DNA from: Dyadobacter crusticola DSM 16708
GTDB lineage: Bacteria; Bacteroidota; Bacteroidia; Cytophagales; Spirosomataceae
Direction of reading: 5' to 3'
DNA length: 64,000 nucleotides
NCBI RefSeq assembly: GCF_000701505.1
Contig: NZ_JNJB01000016.1
Location: 61,864-125,863 of the forward strand
The stretch's first letter is position 1, and every line of letters starts with the position of its first letter. The translations under genes were made by a program, and so were the position numbers. Under the pieces are notes generated by a model that saw only the letters and a program-made list of their open reading frames with translations, was not told the DNA's origin and ran no database searches. This document shows, piece by piece, positions 36,043 to 43,871 of the stretch.

Positions 36043-36486
36043 ATGAAAATACTGGTTATAACAGGCATATTGGCCTGCTCCATGCTGAGCTTTGCAGCTG
36101 ATCCTCCGCTGTCGATCAGTTGGAAACAACTTTCGGATGTACGTTTCAGCCGCAAGTTCAACAAAGAACTTGGCATGCATTTCCTCTACCCAAACTTCGG
36201 ACAAACCGTCCGGCAGCTTGAAGGAAGGCAAATCCGGATCAGAGGCTACATGATACCAGTCGACCCGGAAAGTAACATTTATGTTATTTCTGCGCAGCCT
36301 ATGTCCATGTGTTTCTTTTGTGGGGGCGCGGGGCCCGAATCGATTGTCGAGTTGCAGTTTCGTGATAAAAAACAACTGTTTAAAACCGATGCGGTTAAAA
36401 CAGTTAACGGAAAATTGAAATTAAACAGTCAGGACGTAGAGCATCTGAATTACATTCTTGAAGATGCTTCGATTGCAGAAAAGTGA
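36043..36486 (+). CDS. DUF3299-like periplasmic protein
   Basis: 147 residues from ATG 36043. Signal peptide MKILVITGILACSMLSFAAD. The core has VRQLEGRQIRIRGYMIP, then MSMCFFCGGAGPESIVEL with a CxxC that may bind metal; this resembles DUF3299, a small OB-like domain which, as I recall, is often encoded with zinc-regulated transport genes in other bacteria. In the same transcript as the His-rich lipoprotein and just before the convergent Fur-type regulator gene. Molecular role unknown. Confidence 0.7.
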   Translation: MKILVITGILACSMLSFAADPPLSISWKQLSDVRFSRKFNKELGMHFLYPNFGQTVRQLEGRQIRIRGYMIPVDPESNIYVISAQPMSMCFFCGGAGPESIVELQFRDKKQLFKTDAVKTVNGKLKLNSQDVEHLNYILEDASIAEK

Positions 36487-36517
36487 TGGTCAGCAGTGTA
36501 CCATATCAATTTGAATG

Positions 36518-36937
36518 TCACAAAGCATTGGCACATTCCAAACAAATACCTTCGAGCAGCAGCCTTGCATCCTGGATATGACCTATTGATGAAACGCGCT
36601 TGATATACGTACTTGGAAGGGCAGGAAGTGCAGTGATGGCATCACAATGGTTGCATTTGAAATGCGGTGTGAGTATACCCTCTCCCCTGCTCTTCGGTTT
36701 CCGGTAATGAAATTGCGCGACGCCTTCTGAGTTGACAAGCCGCGTAAGCAGGCCTGCATTCACCAGATCGAGCAGCGTCCGGTACAGACTTACGCGGTCA
36801 ATCTGATGATTGAGCAAGCATTGTAAACGTGCGTGCGACAATGACCTGTGCTGCTGCAGGAAGATCTCCAATACAGCAATGCGGTTCGCCGTCGGGCGAA
36901 CCTTGCTTTCAATCAGAACTTGTTCTGTTTGCCCCAC
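36518..36937 (-). CDS. Fur-family regulator, probably Zur
   Basis: 139 residues. Winged helix (RPTANRIAVLEIFLQQHRSLSH, shown here because it is the DNA-binding part: RIAVLEIF and DRVSLYRTLLDLVNAGLL) and the dimer domain with structural zinc Cys pairs FKCNHCDA and GICLECAN. Zur is preferred over Fur because of the neighbouring zinc-type genes and the Cys-rich form, but the sequence alone does not exclude Fur or another metal. Last gene of the minus-strand run TonB receptor - DUF4625 x3 - regulator; the 55-bp gap before it suggests cotranscription. It is the likely binder of the 9-3-9 operators. Confidence 0.88.
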   Translation of the reverse strand: MGQTEQVLIESKVRPTANRIAVLEIFLQQHRSLSHARLQCLLNHQIDRVSLYRTLLDLVNAGLLTRLVNSEGVAQFHYRKPKSRGEGILTPHFKCNHCDAITALPALPSTYIKRVSSIGHIQDARLLLEGICLECANAL

Positions 36938-36992
36938 TCGGATGGTTGTTAGACAAGCGTTTTTAAAACATGCACAAAACCCCGTGCTATAA

Positions 36993-37466
36993 TTATTTGA
37001 TCTTGATACTAATCCCTCTGATCGTCTGCCAACCCTCTTTGTCGGTCAGCCGGATCATGAAGTGGTAATCTCCCGGGTCCACATCAGCCGGGACTTCAAT
37101 CTGCTGGGAAGCCTCAAATCGCTGCTGATTATCATTGATATCAAAACTCTTGATCAACAGGAACGGATTCACCGGCTTTTTGACCGGATCAGTCTCGCAA
37201 TCACTTACTTCGGTGCTGTGGGTATGATGGTCGAAGTTGTGGTGTATATCAATACTGTAAGAACCCAGCGCAATATTGTCCGAAAATGTCGCCTTGAATG
37301 TGAATGCTTTCCCGCGTTCCACAGTGCTGCATTGCACGGGAAAAGAACCTGGTGCCGCTGTGTCGATGACCGGATATTCAATATCGATGGCTGGCTTGTC
37401 TTTATCACAAGCGCCAGTCAGCAATGCAACCGATGCCGCCAGGAAGAGTTGTTTGATTTTTTTCAT
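36993..37466 (-). CDS. DUF4625 lipoprotein (one domain)
   Basis: 157 residues from ATG 37466. Lipobox ALLTGACDK (Cys about residue 20). One DUF4625 domain: FKATFSDNIALGSYSIDIHH, then NFDHHTHS with several His, and VPADVDPGDYHFMIRLTDKEGW, an Ig/Fn3-like beta sandwich. The His cluster suggests metal binding at the cell surface. Third lipoprotein of the operon; separated from the preceding gene by a 93-bp gap that contains a GC-rich hairpin. Confidence 0.8.
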   Translation of the reverse strand: MKKIKQLFLAASVALLTGACDKDKPAIDIEYPVIDTAAPGSFPVQCSTVERGKAFTFKATFSDNIALGSYSIDIHHNFDHHTHSTEVSDCETDPVKKPVNPFLLIKSFDINDNQQRFEASQQIEVPADVDPGDYHFMIRLTDKEGWQTIRGISIKIK

Positions 37467-37482
37467 CAGGATCAATTAAATA

Positions 37483-37510
37483 CGGGCCGGTGCATGGCTA
37501 CACCGGCCCG
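37483..37510 (-). other. GC-rich hairpin inside the metal operon
   Basis: Perfect 10-bp stem CGGGCCGGTG / CACCGGCCCG with an 8-nt loop between two DUF4625 genes on the minus strand. No T-run follows in the reading direction, so it may be a processing or mRNA-stability element rather than a full terminator. Confidence 0.6.
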
Positions 37511-37559
37511 GTGGTTTTTAGTTAAAGTTGATTAGCAGAGACATTGGTTTGGAAAACCG

Positions 37560-38525
37560 TTAGTTATAATCTATACCAAGCGGGATGCTTTTATGGAGCG
37601 TCTTGTTATAGGTGGTATTTTTATAGATCAATACCAAATTATAGTCACCCGTTTGCCAGGCCTTGTTGCCGCTGATCTGATTGGGAATGGGTGAGTTGTT
37701 ATCCTTTTCAGCCCCGATAACCAGGTTGGGGATCATCCTGATTGTCTCGTAGCTCTCCTCATCGAACAGGAAGTTGCCGAAGTCAAAGACATTTTGTTCA
37801 TTCTTATGTTCGAAAACATCATAAACAATGGCTTTGCTCAGATCCACTCCTTCAATCGTCTGCGGGTTGTAGTTCGCCGACTTTCTGATCAGCAGCACGT
37901 ATAATTTCCCGTCCCCTTTTACAAATGAGATGTTAGCCTGTACCTGGATCGTATCGCCTTTTTTATAGCGCTCGGTAGAGTACTGGTCTTTATCGGCGTG
38001 GAAATCATAGAAATGCTGCCAGTTTTTATGAACCCAAAATCCCGAGATCATTGGCCTGACAGGCAGGTTTGCCCTTGAAAAAATCTCAAAATCCCGCCTT
38101 TCTTCCAGCTTGGAACCATTCTCATCGAATACAATCACGAAAAGGTCATACTTACCTTCCGCCGCATCTTCCGGAATGCTGAAATGCTTGTGAACAGTTG
38201 TATTCTTCAAGCCTTTGTACTGGTCCCAGGTAATCTCATGTTTCCAGGATTTGCTGTACGTTTCACCGTTTTTGGGCAAGATCTTTACTTCTACTTTGTC
38301 GATCTTATCGGCGGCGAGGATGTTGCCTTCGAAGTGAAAATCTTCGCCGATCACACCTATCCCTGCATTACCCAACCCCAGTTCCAGGTTCTCCAAAGTC
38401 GGCTTCGGCAGCTCTGGTTCCGGCGCGGGTTCATCTTTCTCGCAAGCAGAGAAGGTGATCATAATTGCCGCCAGCATAAGCGGTAAAAAGCTTTTGAAGG
38501 AGGGCTTGCCGTGCATAATTTTCAT
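37560..38525 (-). CDS. DUF4625 lipoprotein with C-terminal extension
   Basis: 321 residues from ATG 38525. Lipobox MITFSACEK (Cys near residue 28). The first half is one DUF4625 domain (EDFHFEGNILAADKIDKVEV, TTVHKHFSIPEDAAEGKYDL). The second half, from SGFWVHKNWQHFYDFHAD, is a separate beta-rich domain that I do not recognise. Starts 17 bp after the stop of the upstream two-domain DUF4625 gene. Probably an outer-membrane lipoprotein acting with the TonB receptor in metal capture. Confidence 0.8.
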   Translation of the reverse strand: MKIMHGKPSFKSFLPLMLAAIMITFSACEKDEPAPEPELPKPTLENLELGLGNAGIGVIGEDFHFEGNILAADKIDKVEVKILPKNGETYSKSWKHEITWDQYKGLKNTTVHKHFSIPEDAAEGKYDLFVIVFDENGSKLEERRDFEIFSRANLPVRPMISGFWVHKNWQHFYDFHADKDQYSTERYKKGDTIQVQANISFVKGDGKLYVLLIRKSANYNPQTIEGVDLSKAIVYDVFEHKNEQNVFDFGNFLFDEESYETIRMIPNLVIGAEKDNNSPIPNQISGNKAWQTGDYNLVLIYKNTTYNKTLHKSIPLGIDYN

Positions 38526-38542
38526 AGTTGGCAGATCAGCGA

Positions 38543-39247
38543 TCATTTGTCAAAATGTTCTTCAAATTCATTTTCCTTTCCGGCCTGATCAGTCACTTTT
38601 AAATGCACGTGGTAATGTCCCGCGGGCGCGGCAGTGATATCAACATGCTTGTGAAAATCGAAAGCGGTCTGACCTACCATTGCAGCGTCTTTGAACTCAA
38701 ACTCCTTTTCCCACTTCTCGCCGTGCACTTCCACGGTAACTGCGGCTATTTTGTTCGGCGCAGCAATTGCAGCTTCCAGGTGCAGCCCTTTTCCCGCGTC
38801 TTCAACTTCCACTGCGAAACCGGTCACAGCAGGCAGAGTTGGGTCTTTGATCACTTCCAGATCTGACTCTATCTCCGCTTTCTTACCATTTTTGTCGGTT
38901 ACTGTTAAATGCAGGTGATAATTTCCCAGTGTTGCATTGGCTGGAACGTCAACATGCTCGTGCAGCTCTGCATTTTTGAGTCCGGCTAATTTGGTATACA
39001 CCGTATCGAGCTTCCAGCCGCTGCCATTCTCGGGATGGATTTCCAGCTGAACCCGCTCGATATCGCCCGGAGCAACGATCTGGGCCTCAATGTGAAAGTC
39101 GCTGCCCGCCTGGGCTTTCTTGTTGTTGCCTGAGCCAATTTCGATACCCGTAATCGCAGGCGCAGCCACATCTACATCGTCATCATCATTACAGGACGCA
39201 AACAGGGCTCCCGCAAGCAGCAGGGCAAGCATTGATTTGATTTTCAT
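38543..39247 (-). CDS. DUF4625 lipoprotein (two tandem domains)
   Basis: 234 residues. Lipobox ALFASCNDD (Cys 19). Two DUF4625 domains in tandem: the first with GSDFHIEAQIVAPGDIERV and AELHEHVDVPANATLGNYHL, the second with KGLHLEAAIAAPNKIAAV and FDFHKHVDITAAPAGHYHVH. Paired His (HEH, HKH, HYHVH) recur at equivalent places in each domain, which suggests conserved metal sites. First lipoprotein after the TonB receptor gene (40 bp gap). Confidence 0.85.
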   Translation of the reverse strand: MKIKSMLALLLAGALFASCNDDDDVDVAAPAITGIEIGSGNNKKAQAGSDFHIEAQIVAPGDIERVQLEIHPENGSGWKLDTVYTKLAGLKNAELHEHVDVPANATLGNYHLHLTVTDKNGKKAEIESDLEVIKDPTLPAVTGFAVEVEDAGKGLHLEAAIAAPNKIAAVTVEVHGEKWEKEFEFKDAAMVGQTAFDFHKHVDITAAPAGHYHVHLKVTDQAGKENEFEEHFDK

Positions 39248-39287
39248 TTTGTTTGGATTTATGGTGAGTAATAGAATTTAGAATGCA

Positions 39288-41696
39288 TTAGCTGGGAGCC
39301 TTGCCCTTCAAGGCAAAAGGTATTTTGACGGCCAGGACGATATTGCGCCCCGCCTCGGGCAGTCCAATGAGCCTGTAAAAACTGGTATGGTTCAGGTAGC
39401 GCGTGTTCAGCGCATTTTGTACCTGAAGGCTTACTGACATAAGCTGCTGCCCGAGCCGCACGCTGCCACCTGCCGAAAAATCGATCACCTGATAAGCGGG
39501 TGTAGGCCGCTCGGGGGGCACAATCCGGTTTTGACGAGCCGTTAACCTGCAATCGACAGTCAGGTAAGCGTCAGGCAGCTTGTCGAAACTTGGCTGGTAA
39601 GTGAGGCTGGCAAGCGCAGAAGCCGGTGGTGAAAAGGGCAATGCATATCCCTGCTTCGCGCCAGATAGCTGCCGGGTGTACAGGTATTCCCCTGCCAGAG
39701 CGGCGCTCCAATGTTTGAAAAACTGATATTCCACCTGTAACTCGGACCCGTAGCGCAGCACGCGGCTTTGCGCGTAGTTGAAAACCTGGTTACCTGCGCC
39801 GTAGAAGTAATCGTGACGCGCGGTTGGGTTCAGGTAAATGTAATTGGGGAAATAATTCAGGAATGGGGTTACCTGCGCAGATAGGCGGGTGGTTTTACTG
39901 CCAAGTCCCAAATCGAGCTGGTAGGACTTTTCAGCTGACAAAGAAGGATCGCCTTTTTCGTAGCGGAAGTAGTGATAATTAACCCCATTTGCTGCCAGCT
40001 CCTTGGCAATCGGCATGCGGAAACCGGTGCCTGCATTCAGTTTCAGGAAAAAGACGCCGGGCACGTAATTGATCCCCGCCGACCAGTTCAAACTATTAAA
40101 AGTGCGCGTAAGCGCCTCCGCCCTGGTCAGCCGAATATGATTTCCGTTTTCAGGCTGAGAAACAAACCAGTCCTTGTATTCTTTAATTGCTATCCTGCCG
40201 CGATCAAACCGGATTGCAGCCTGAAACAGCAAGTCCTCATTCAACCTGATTTTATCAAAGACAAAAGCGCCGGCGCTGCCTTGCGTGAACGATGGAATTA
40301 GAAAGCCCCAGCCGCCGATGGTATTCTGCTGCTGCTCCCCGCTTGCGCCGATCGTTAGATTATGTTTATTCCAGGCAAACTCACTTTTAACATTGGCGGA
40401 AAAAACCGTTTTGTCATATTCCCGCTCCAAAGTCTCGGGCGCAGACTGTTCACTTGGATACAATGGTGGCATATACCCATGATTGACATACTGGCTATGC
40501 TCCTGACGGAAGTTGCGCTGGTAACCCAGCTCCAAATCCACGTGGGCGTGGCCAATGCGCAACTCGCTGCGATTGATGATTTTGGTATGCGAGACCTGCT
40601 GAAAAGGGAGCTGAATGTCCCGTGAGGACCGGTCATGCAAGTCCAGATCTACCCGCCGCGGTTCCAGTCCATGCGCATTGGCGAAAAAGCCACTTTTACT
40701 GAATGTGTGACTCAGGTAAAATACAGACTGGAATGGTTCTGTGACCCAGCCTGTGCGCAGGTGCAGGTTCCGCTCCTGCCCTGCCGTATTTCGCAGCTGG
40801 CTACGATGAAGCGGCACAGCATAATCGTAAACAAAAATGGTATCGGCAGGTACGCGGTAGTCTCCGTACTGTTGCCAGGTGACCCGCGCGTCGGCAAAAA
40901 CGCGGTCTTTCCTTCCGTAAAGGTTGAATGAACCTCCATAGAGTGCATTGTTGCTTTTGGCTGCCAGGTCGAATGCGCCGCCGGCTGAATGAGGCGCTGG
41001 TACCGCCGCAGGTTTGATATCAATGGCCCCGCCAATCGCCTCTGAACCGTACAAGAACGCAGATGGTCCTTTGATCACCTCTACCCTGCCGGCTGCAAAC
41101 TGGTCTATCTCCAAAGCATGATCTGCTCCCCATTGCTGGCCTTCATGACGAATACCGTTTTCCACCACCACTACCTGATTAAACCCAAGTCCGCGGATCA
41201 GCGGTTTTGAAGCGCCAGAGCCAATGCCAATGGTTTTGACGCCGGGTAATTTCTCCAAAGATTGCATTAGGCTCCCCCCCAGGTTACGCCTTAGATAGTC
41301 TGCATTGACGATATCAATATGGAGCGAAACCTGCTGCTGCCGCGACTGCGCATAATCGTCTTTAACTGTAACTTCCCGCAACTGTGCCTCATCGGCTGCC
41401 AGCAGGATATCGTCCAGCTGCAAAGCGTCGGACGACATTGTGAATGAATTGGACGAGGTCTGAAAACCCACGAATGAAACGGTAACACTATGTTTGCCCT
41501 GCTCAACCCGCTCGAAACGAAACGCGCCATTCACATCACTTAGCTGAACAATCTTTTCGGGCATCAATGTGATCGTTGCCCCTACCAGAGGCTGGTGCGT
41601 ACTGCTGACCACTTTGCCAGACAACGCCTGCCCCAAAACCTTCACAGGCGACGCAGTCAGCAATGTTATCAAACAAAAAAGTACACGTATCCTCAT
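39288..41696 (-). CDS. TonB-dependent receptor, probable zinc/metal uptake
   Basis: 802 residues from ATG 41696. Signal peptide, a carboxypeptidase-like beta domain (SGKVVSSTHQPLVGATI), a plug with VVVENGIRHEGQQWGADHAL, IDQFAAGRVEVIKGPSAFLYG and GGAIDIKP, and a barrel ending in AVKIPFALKGKAPS; this end lacks a terminal aromatic residue. The plug HEGQQWGADHALEID segment resembles ZnuD-like receptors. Two 9-3-9 operator copies lie 31-90 bp upstream, and DUF4625 lipoprotein and Fur/Zur genes follow, so this is the first gene of a metal-acquisition operon. Zinc is the best guess; cobalt, copper or a metallophore remain possible. Confidence 0.88.
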   Translation of the reverse strand: MRIRVLFCLITLLTASPVKVLGQALSGKVVSSTHQPLVGATITLMPEKIVQLSDVNGAFRFERVEQGKHSVTVSFVGFQTSSNSFTMSSDALQLDDILLAADEAQLREVTVKDDYAQSRQQQVSLHIDIVNADYLRRNLGGSLMQSLEKLPGVKTIGIGSGASKPLIRGLGFNQVVVVENGIRHEGQQWGADHALEIDQFAAGRVEVIKGPSAFLYGSEAIGGAIDIKPAAVPAPHSAGGAFDLAAKSNNALYGGSFNLYGRKDRVFADARVTWQQYGDYRVPADTIFVYDYAVPLHRSQLRNTAGQERNLHLRTGWVTEPFQSVFYLSHTFSKSGFFANAHGLEPRRVDLDLHDRSSRDIQLPFQQVSHTKIINRSELRIGHAHVDLELGYQRNFRQEHSQYVNHGYMPPLYPSEQSAPETLEREYDKTVFSANVKSEFAWNKHNLTIGASGEQQQNTIGGWGFLIPSFTQGSAGAFVFDKIRLNEDLLFQAAIRFDRGRIAIKEYKDWFVSQPENGNHIRLTRAEALTRTFNSLNWSAGINYVPGVFFLKLNAGTGFRMPIAKELAANGVNYHYFRYEKGDPSLSAEKSYQLDLGLGSKTTRLSAQVTPFLNYFPNYIYLNPTARHDYFYGAGNQVFNYAQSRVLRYGSELQVEYQFFKHWSAALAGEYLYTRQLSGAKQGYALPFSPPASALASLTYQPSFDKLPDAYLTVDCRLTARQNRIVPPERPTPAYQVIDFSAGGSVRLGQQLMSVSLQVQNALNTRYLNHTSFYRLIGLPEAGRNIVLAVKIPFALKGKAPS

Positions 41697-41726
41697 TAAT
41701 TCCGACTTTCTCAGCAAGCCACCGCC

Positions 41727-41747
41727 TTATGAAACAATGTTGCAAAT
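41727..41747. promoter_or_regulatory. 9-3-9 inverted repeat, predicted Zur-type operator (site B2, degenerate)
   Basis: Left arm TTATGAAAC (imperfect), AAT, right arm GTTGCAAAT, identical to the right arm of site A. It begins 31 bp before the receptor start. Confidence 0.5.
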
Positions 41748-41765
41748 AAAGCTTTGTTAATTTAA

Positions 41766-41786
41766 ACGTGCAACCTTGTTGCAATA
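41766..41786. promoter_or_regulatory. 9-3-9 inverted repeat, predicted Zur-type operator (site B1)
   Basis: The core TGCAAC-CTT-GTTGCA is shared with site A, which has GTT in the middle. Its centre lies 39 bp from that of the degenerate copy, which is close to four helical turns and could allow cooperative binding. Confidence 0.65.
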
Positions 41787-41873
41787 ATTATTATAGCAGT
41801 GGTTACATCCGGCGGGTTTCAAGCTGGTTCCAAGTACACCGCATTTGATATCAACTCGACCAAAATGTAAAAG

Positions 41874-41914
41874 TTATTTTATGTTTTGCATAAAATAATT
41901 TGTGTTTTACATAA
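41874..41914. promoter_or_regulatory. Operator repeats of the DUF2975/Xre pair
   Basis: A perfect inverted repeat TTATTTTATG / CATAAAATAA (5-nt loop, 41874-41898) overlaps a direct repeat TGTTTTRCATAA at 41882-41893 and 41903-41914, spaced 21 bp (two helical turns). It lies 29 bp before the ATG at 41944; probable binding site of the small Xre regulator. Confidence 0.55.
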
Positions 41915-41943
41915 CATACATTAATTTGGCAGAAAAAAAGCCG

Positions 41944-42582
41944 ATGAACGCACTGGGGCATAGATCCATTTCTTCTTTTCTGAACAGGGCCATTACCGTG
42001 GTCTGGTACCTGGAATTCTTGTTTTTACTCACACCGGCGCTGGTCTTTTTGGAGGACAACCATCTTCGGTATTCCTGGCCGCTCACGCTGAACACAGCTG
42101 AGACCAAGCCAGCCATAACGCCGGTCGGTGATCAGATAGCCCGCTTTGCGCTGCATGACAGAAACGAGCTGGAACAGGTTACCCGTGAGCAAACACTGTC
42201 GTTTGAAGACAGTACTTTAGGCAGAAAACTGCTGCAAACGGCCCATAACCTGGTTTATATCGCTTTGATCATGTTTGTGACCTGGCAGTTAAAGCAGCTT
42301 TTCTCAGGCTTTTCAGCTAATCAGCCATTTGAGCCCAAGAATGCAGCCAGAATAAAGTGGATTGCCTTTGCTGTGTTATCCCTGGCGTTTTTTGATATAC
42401 TCGAAACTTTCCTTCACTATTACTACACCCGCTCGACCATCCTGCTTTCGGGCGCGCGATTCGATTGGTACAATGATAGTTTTGATGGACGGACGTTGCT
42501 GTTCGGATTATTACTACTCGTGCTGTCCGAGGTATTTCAAAGGGGAGCCGAACACCAGGCAGACAGTGAGTCGATCTTATAA
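41944..42582 (+). CDS. DUF2975 membrane protein
   Basis: 212 residues from ATG 41944. Four hydrophobic helices (VVWYLEFLFLLTPALVF, LVYIALIMFVTWQL, WIAFAVLSLAFFDIL, LLFGLLLLVLSEVFQ) and the segment QPFEPKNAARIKWIA, typical of DUF2975 (second loop). In many Bacteroidota and Firmicutes DUF2975 is encoded just before a tiny Xre regulator, as here (3 bp gap), and probably modulates it at the membrane. Confidence 0.85.
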   Translation: MNALGHRSISSFLNRAITVVWYLEFLFLLTPALVFLEDNHLRYSWPLTLNTAETKPAITPVGDQIARFALHDRNELEQVTREQTLSFEDSTLGRKLLQTAHNLVYIALIMFVTWQLKQLFSGFSANQPFEPKNAARIKWIAFAVLSLAFFDILETFLHYYYTRSTILLSGARFDWYNDSFDGRTLLFGLLLLVLSEVFQRGAEHQADSESIL

Positions 42583-42585
42583 CCT

Positions 42586-42786
42586 ATGGCAATTATCATA
42601 AACCTGGATGTGGCGATGGCAAAAAAGAAGATGTCACTGACCGAATTATCCGAAAAACTGGGCATTTCTATGACAAACCTTTCGCTGCTTAAAACGGGGA
42701 AAGTCAAGGGAGTACGCTTCTCCACCCTAGAAGCCATTTGTAAGACACTGGACTGTAAACCAGGCGATATACTGGACATCGAATAA
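42586..42786 (+). CDS. Small Xre-family HTH regulator (YozG-like)
   Basis: 66 residues, a single helix-turn-helix domain: MSLTELSEKLGISMTNLSLL, then TLEAICKTLDCKPGDILD. The stand-alone form and the upstream DUF2975 gene identify the YozG-like type. Likely represses its own operon through the repeats at 41874-41914. The next gene, a serine hydrolase, begins 19 bp later and may share the transcript. Confidence 0.92.
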   Translation: MAIIINLDVAMAKKKMSLTELSEKLGISMTNLSLLKTGKVKGVRFSTLEAICKTLDCKPGDILDIE

Positions 42787-42805
42787 CCTTTTAAGCTTCA
42801 AATTT

Positions 42806-43855
42806 ATGAACACTACAAGAGCCATTTTCATGGCTGCAGGAATCCTATTGCTCTCTGCCAGGATAGCAGCGCAGGACAAAACCAGCAAGATCGACAGCTT
42901 AATGCACGCGCTTTATGCAGCCGGCCAGTTTCAGGGATCAGTATTGGTAGCTGAGGAGGGCCGGGTCATTTACCGGAATGGATTTGGCTATGCGGATGTG
43001 AGGGACTCGTTGCCAAACAGTTATAATATAGCCTTTTACATTGCCTCATTAAACAAACCATTTACTGCATTACTTATTATGCAGCTGGTAGAAGCGGGCA
43101 GGATGACAACCGCTCATACGCTACGTGACTATTTTCCTGAGATTAAAAACGCGAAGCTCGCCGACGTTACGATCCATCAGCTGTTATCTCACACCTCTGG
43201 TATCCCCGATTTCGTCGATCCCTCCGTCATTTCTCAAAAGAACCTGACTACTGCCTGGCTTACCGGCGAATTGAACAAGATCACGCCACCCTCAGAGCCC
43301 GGCAAAGCCTTTGTTTATGCCAATTCCACCTATGTTTTGCTGGCGAATATCATAGAACAAGTAACAGGACGGAGTTATGCGGAGCATTTGAAAATCCAGA
43401 TTCTGGATAAATGCAACATGAGCAGCTCTGGCAGTCTGATAGACGGAAGTGTTCCTAAGCGGCTTGCCAGGGGGTATGTAAAGAGTGGCAGTTCCCTTGT
43501 CGAAGCCAGTTATATCAATCCCGCCGTTTTTACGGGAGCTGGATCGATGTTTTCGACTGTTGAGGATCTATATCAATTCGACCAGGCCCTGTACACCGAG
43601 CAGCTCATCTCAAATGAATTTAAAGAATTGATTTACAACAGCTCCGGCACCTACGGCTACGGATGGTTCATTCGGTCTTTCCCAGGTATCGGCAAGGTAG
43701 TATATCATGAAGGAGGTATACCATGTTTTGCAAGTATCCTATTCAGGCCCATTGAAAAGAGGTATTGCATCATCCTATTAAGCAACGACGAATCAACGAA
43801 TCCATATAAACAGTCAATTGTAAAAAGCATTACAGGCATACTGCTTGCTCAGTGA
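42806..43855 (+). CDS. Serine hydrolase, class C beta-lactamase fold
   Basis: 349 residues with a signal peptide (cleaved near RIAAQDK). Catalytic SxxK in FYIASLNKPFTA (Ser near residue 80), the YxN motif in FVYANSTYVLLANIIE, and the third motif reading YHEGG instead of KTG, as in esterase/peptidase members. It probably hydrolyses D-amino-acid peptides or esters in the periplasm and is unlikely to be a true beta-lactamase. May be cotranscribed with the DUF2975/Xre pair; overexpression of such operons gives envelope phenotypes in some species (inference). Confidence 0.87.
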   Translation: MNTTRAIFMAAGILLLSARIAAQDKTSKIDSLMHALYAAGQFQGSVLVAEEGRVIYRNGFGYADVRDSLPNSYNIAFYIASLNKPFTALLIMQLVEAGRMTTAHTLRDYFPEIKNAKLADVTIHQLLSHTSGIPDFVDPSVISQKNLTTAWLTGELNKITPPSEPGKAFVYANSTYVLLANIIEQVTGRSYAEHLKIQILDKCNMSSSGSLIDGSVPKRLARGYVKSGSSLVEASYINPAVFTGAGSMFSTVEDLYQFDQALYTEQLISNEFKELIYNSSGTYGYGWFIRSFPGIGKVVYHEGGIPCFASILFRPIEKRYCIILLSNDESTNPYKQSIVKSITGILLAQ

Positions 43856-43871
43856 TTGTTTACAGTTGACC

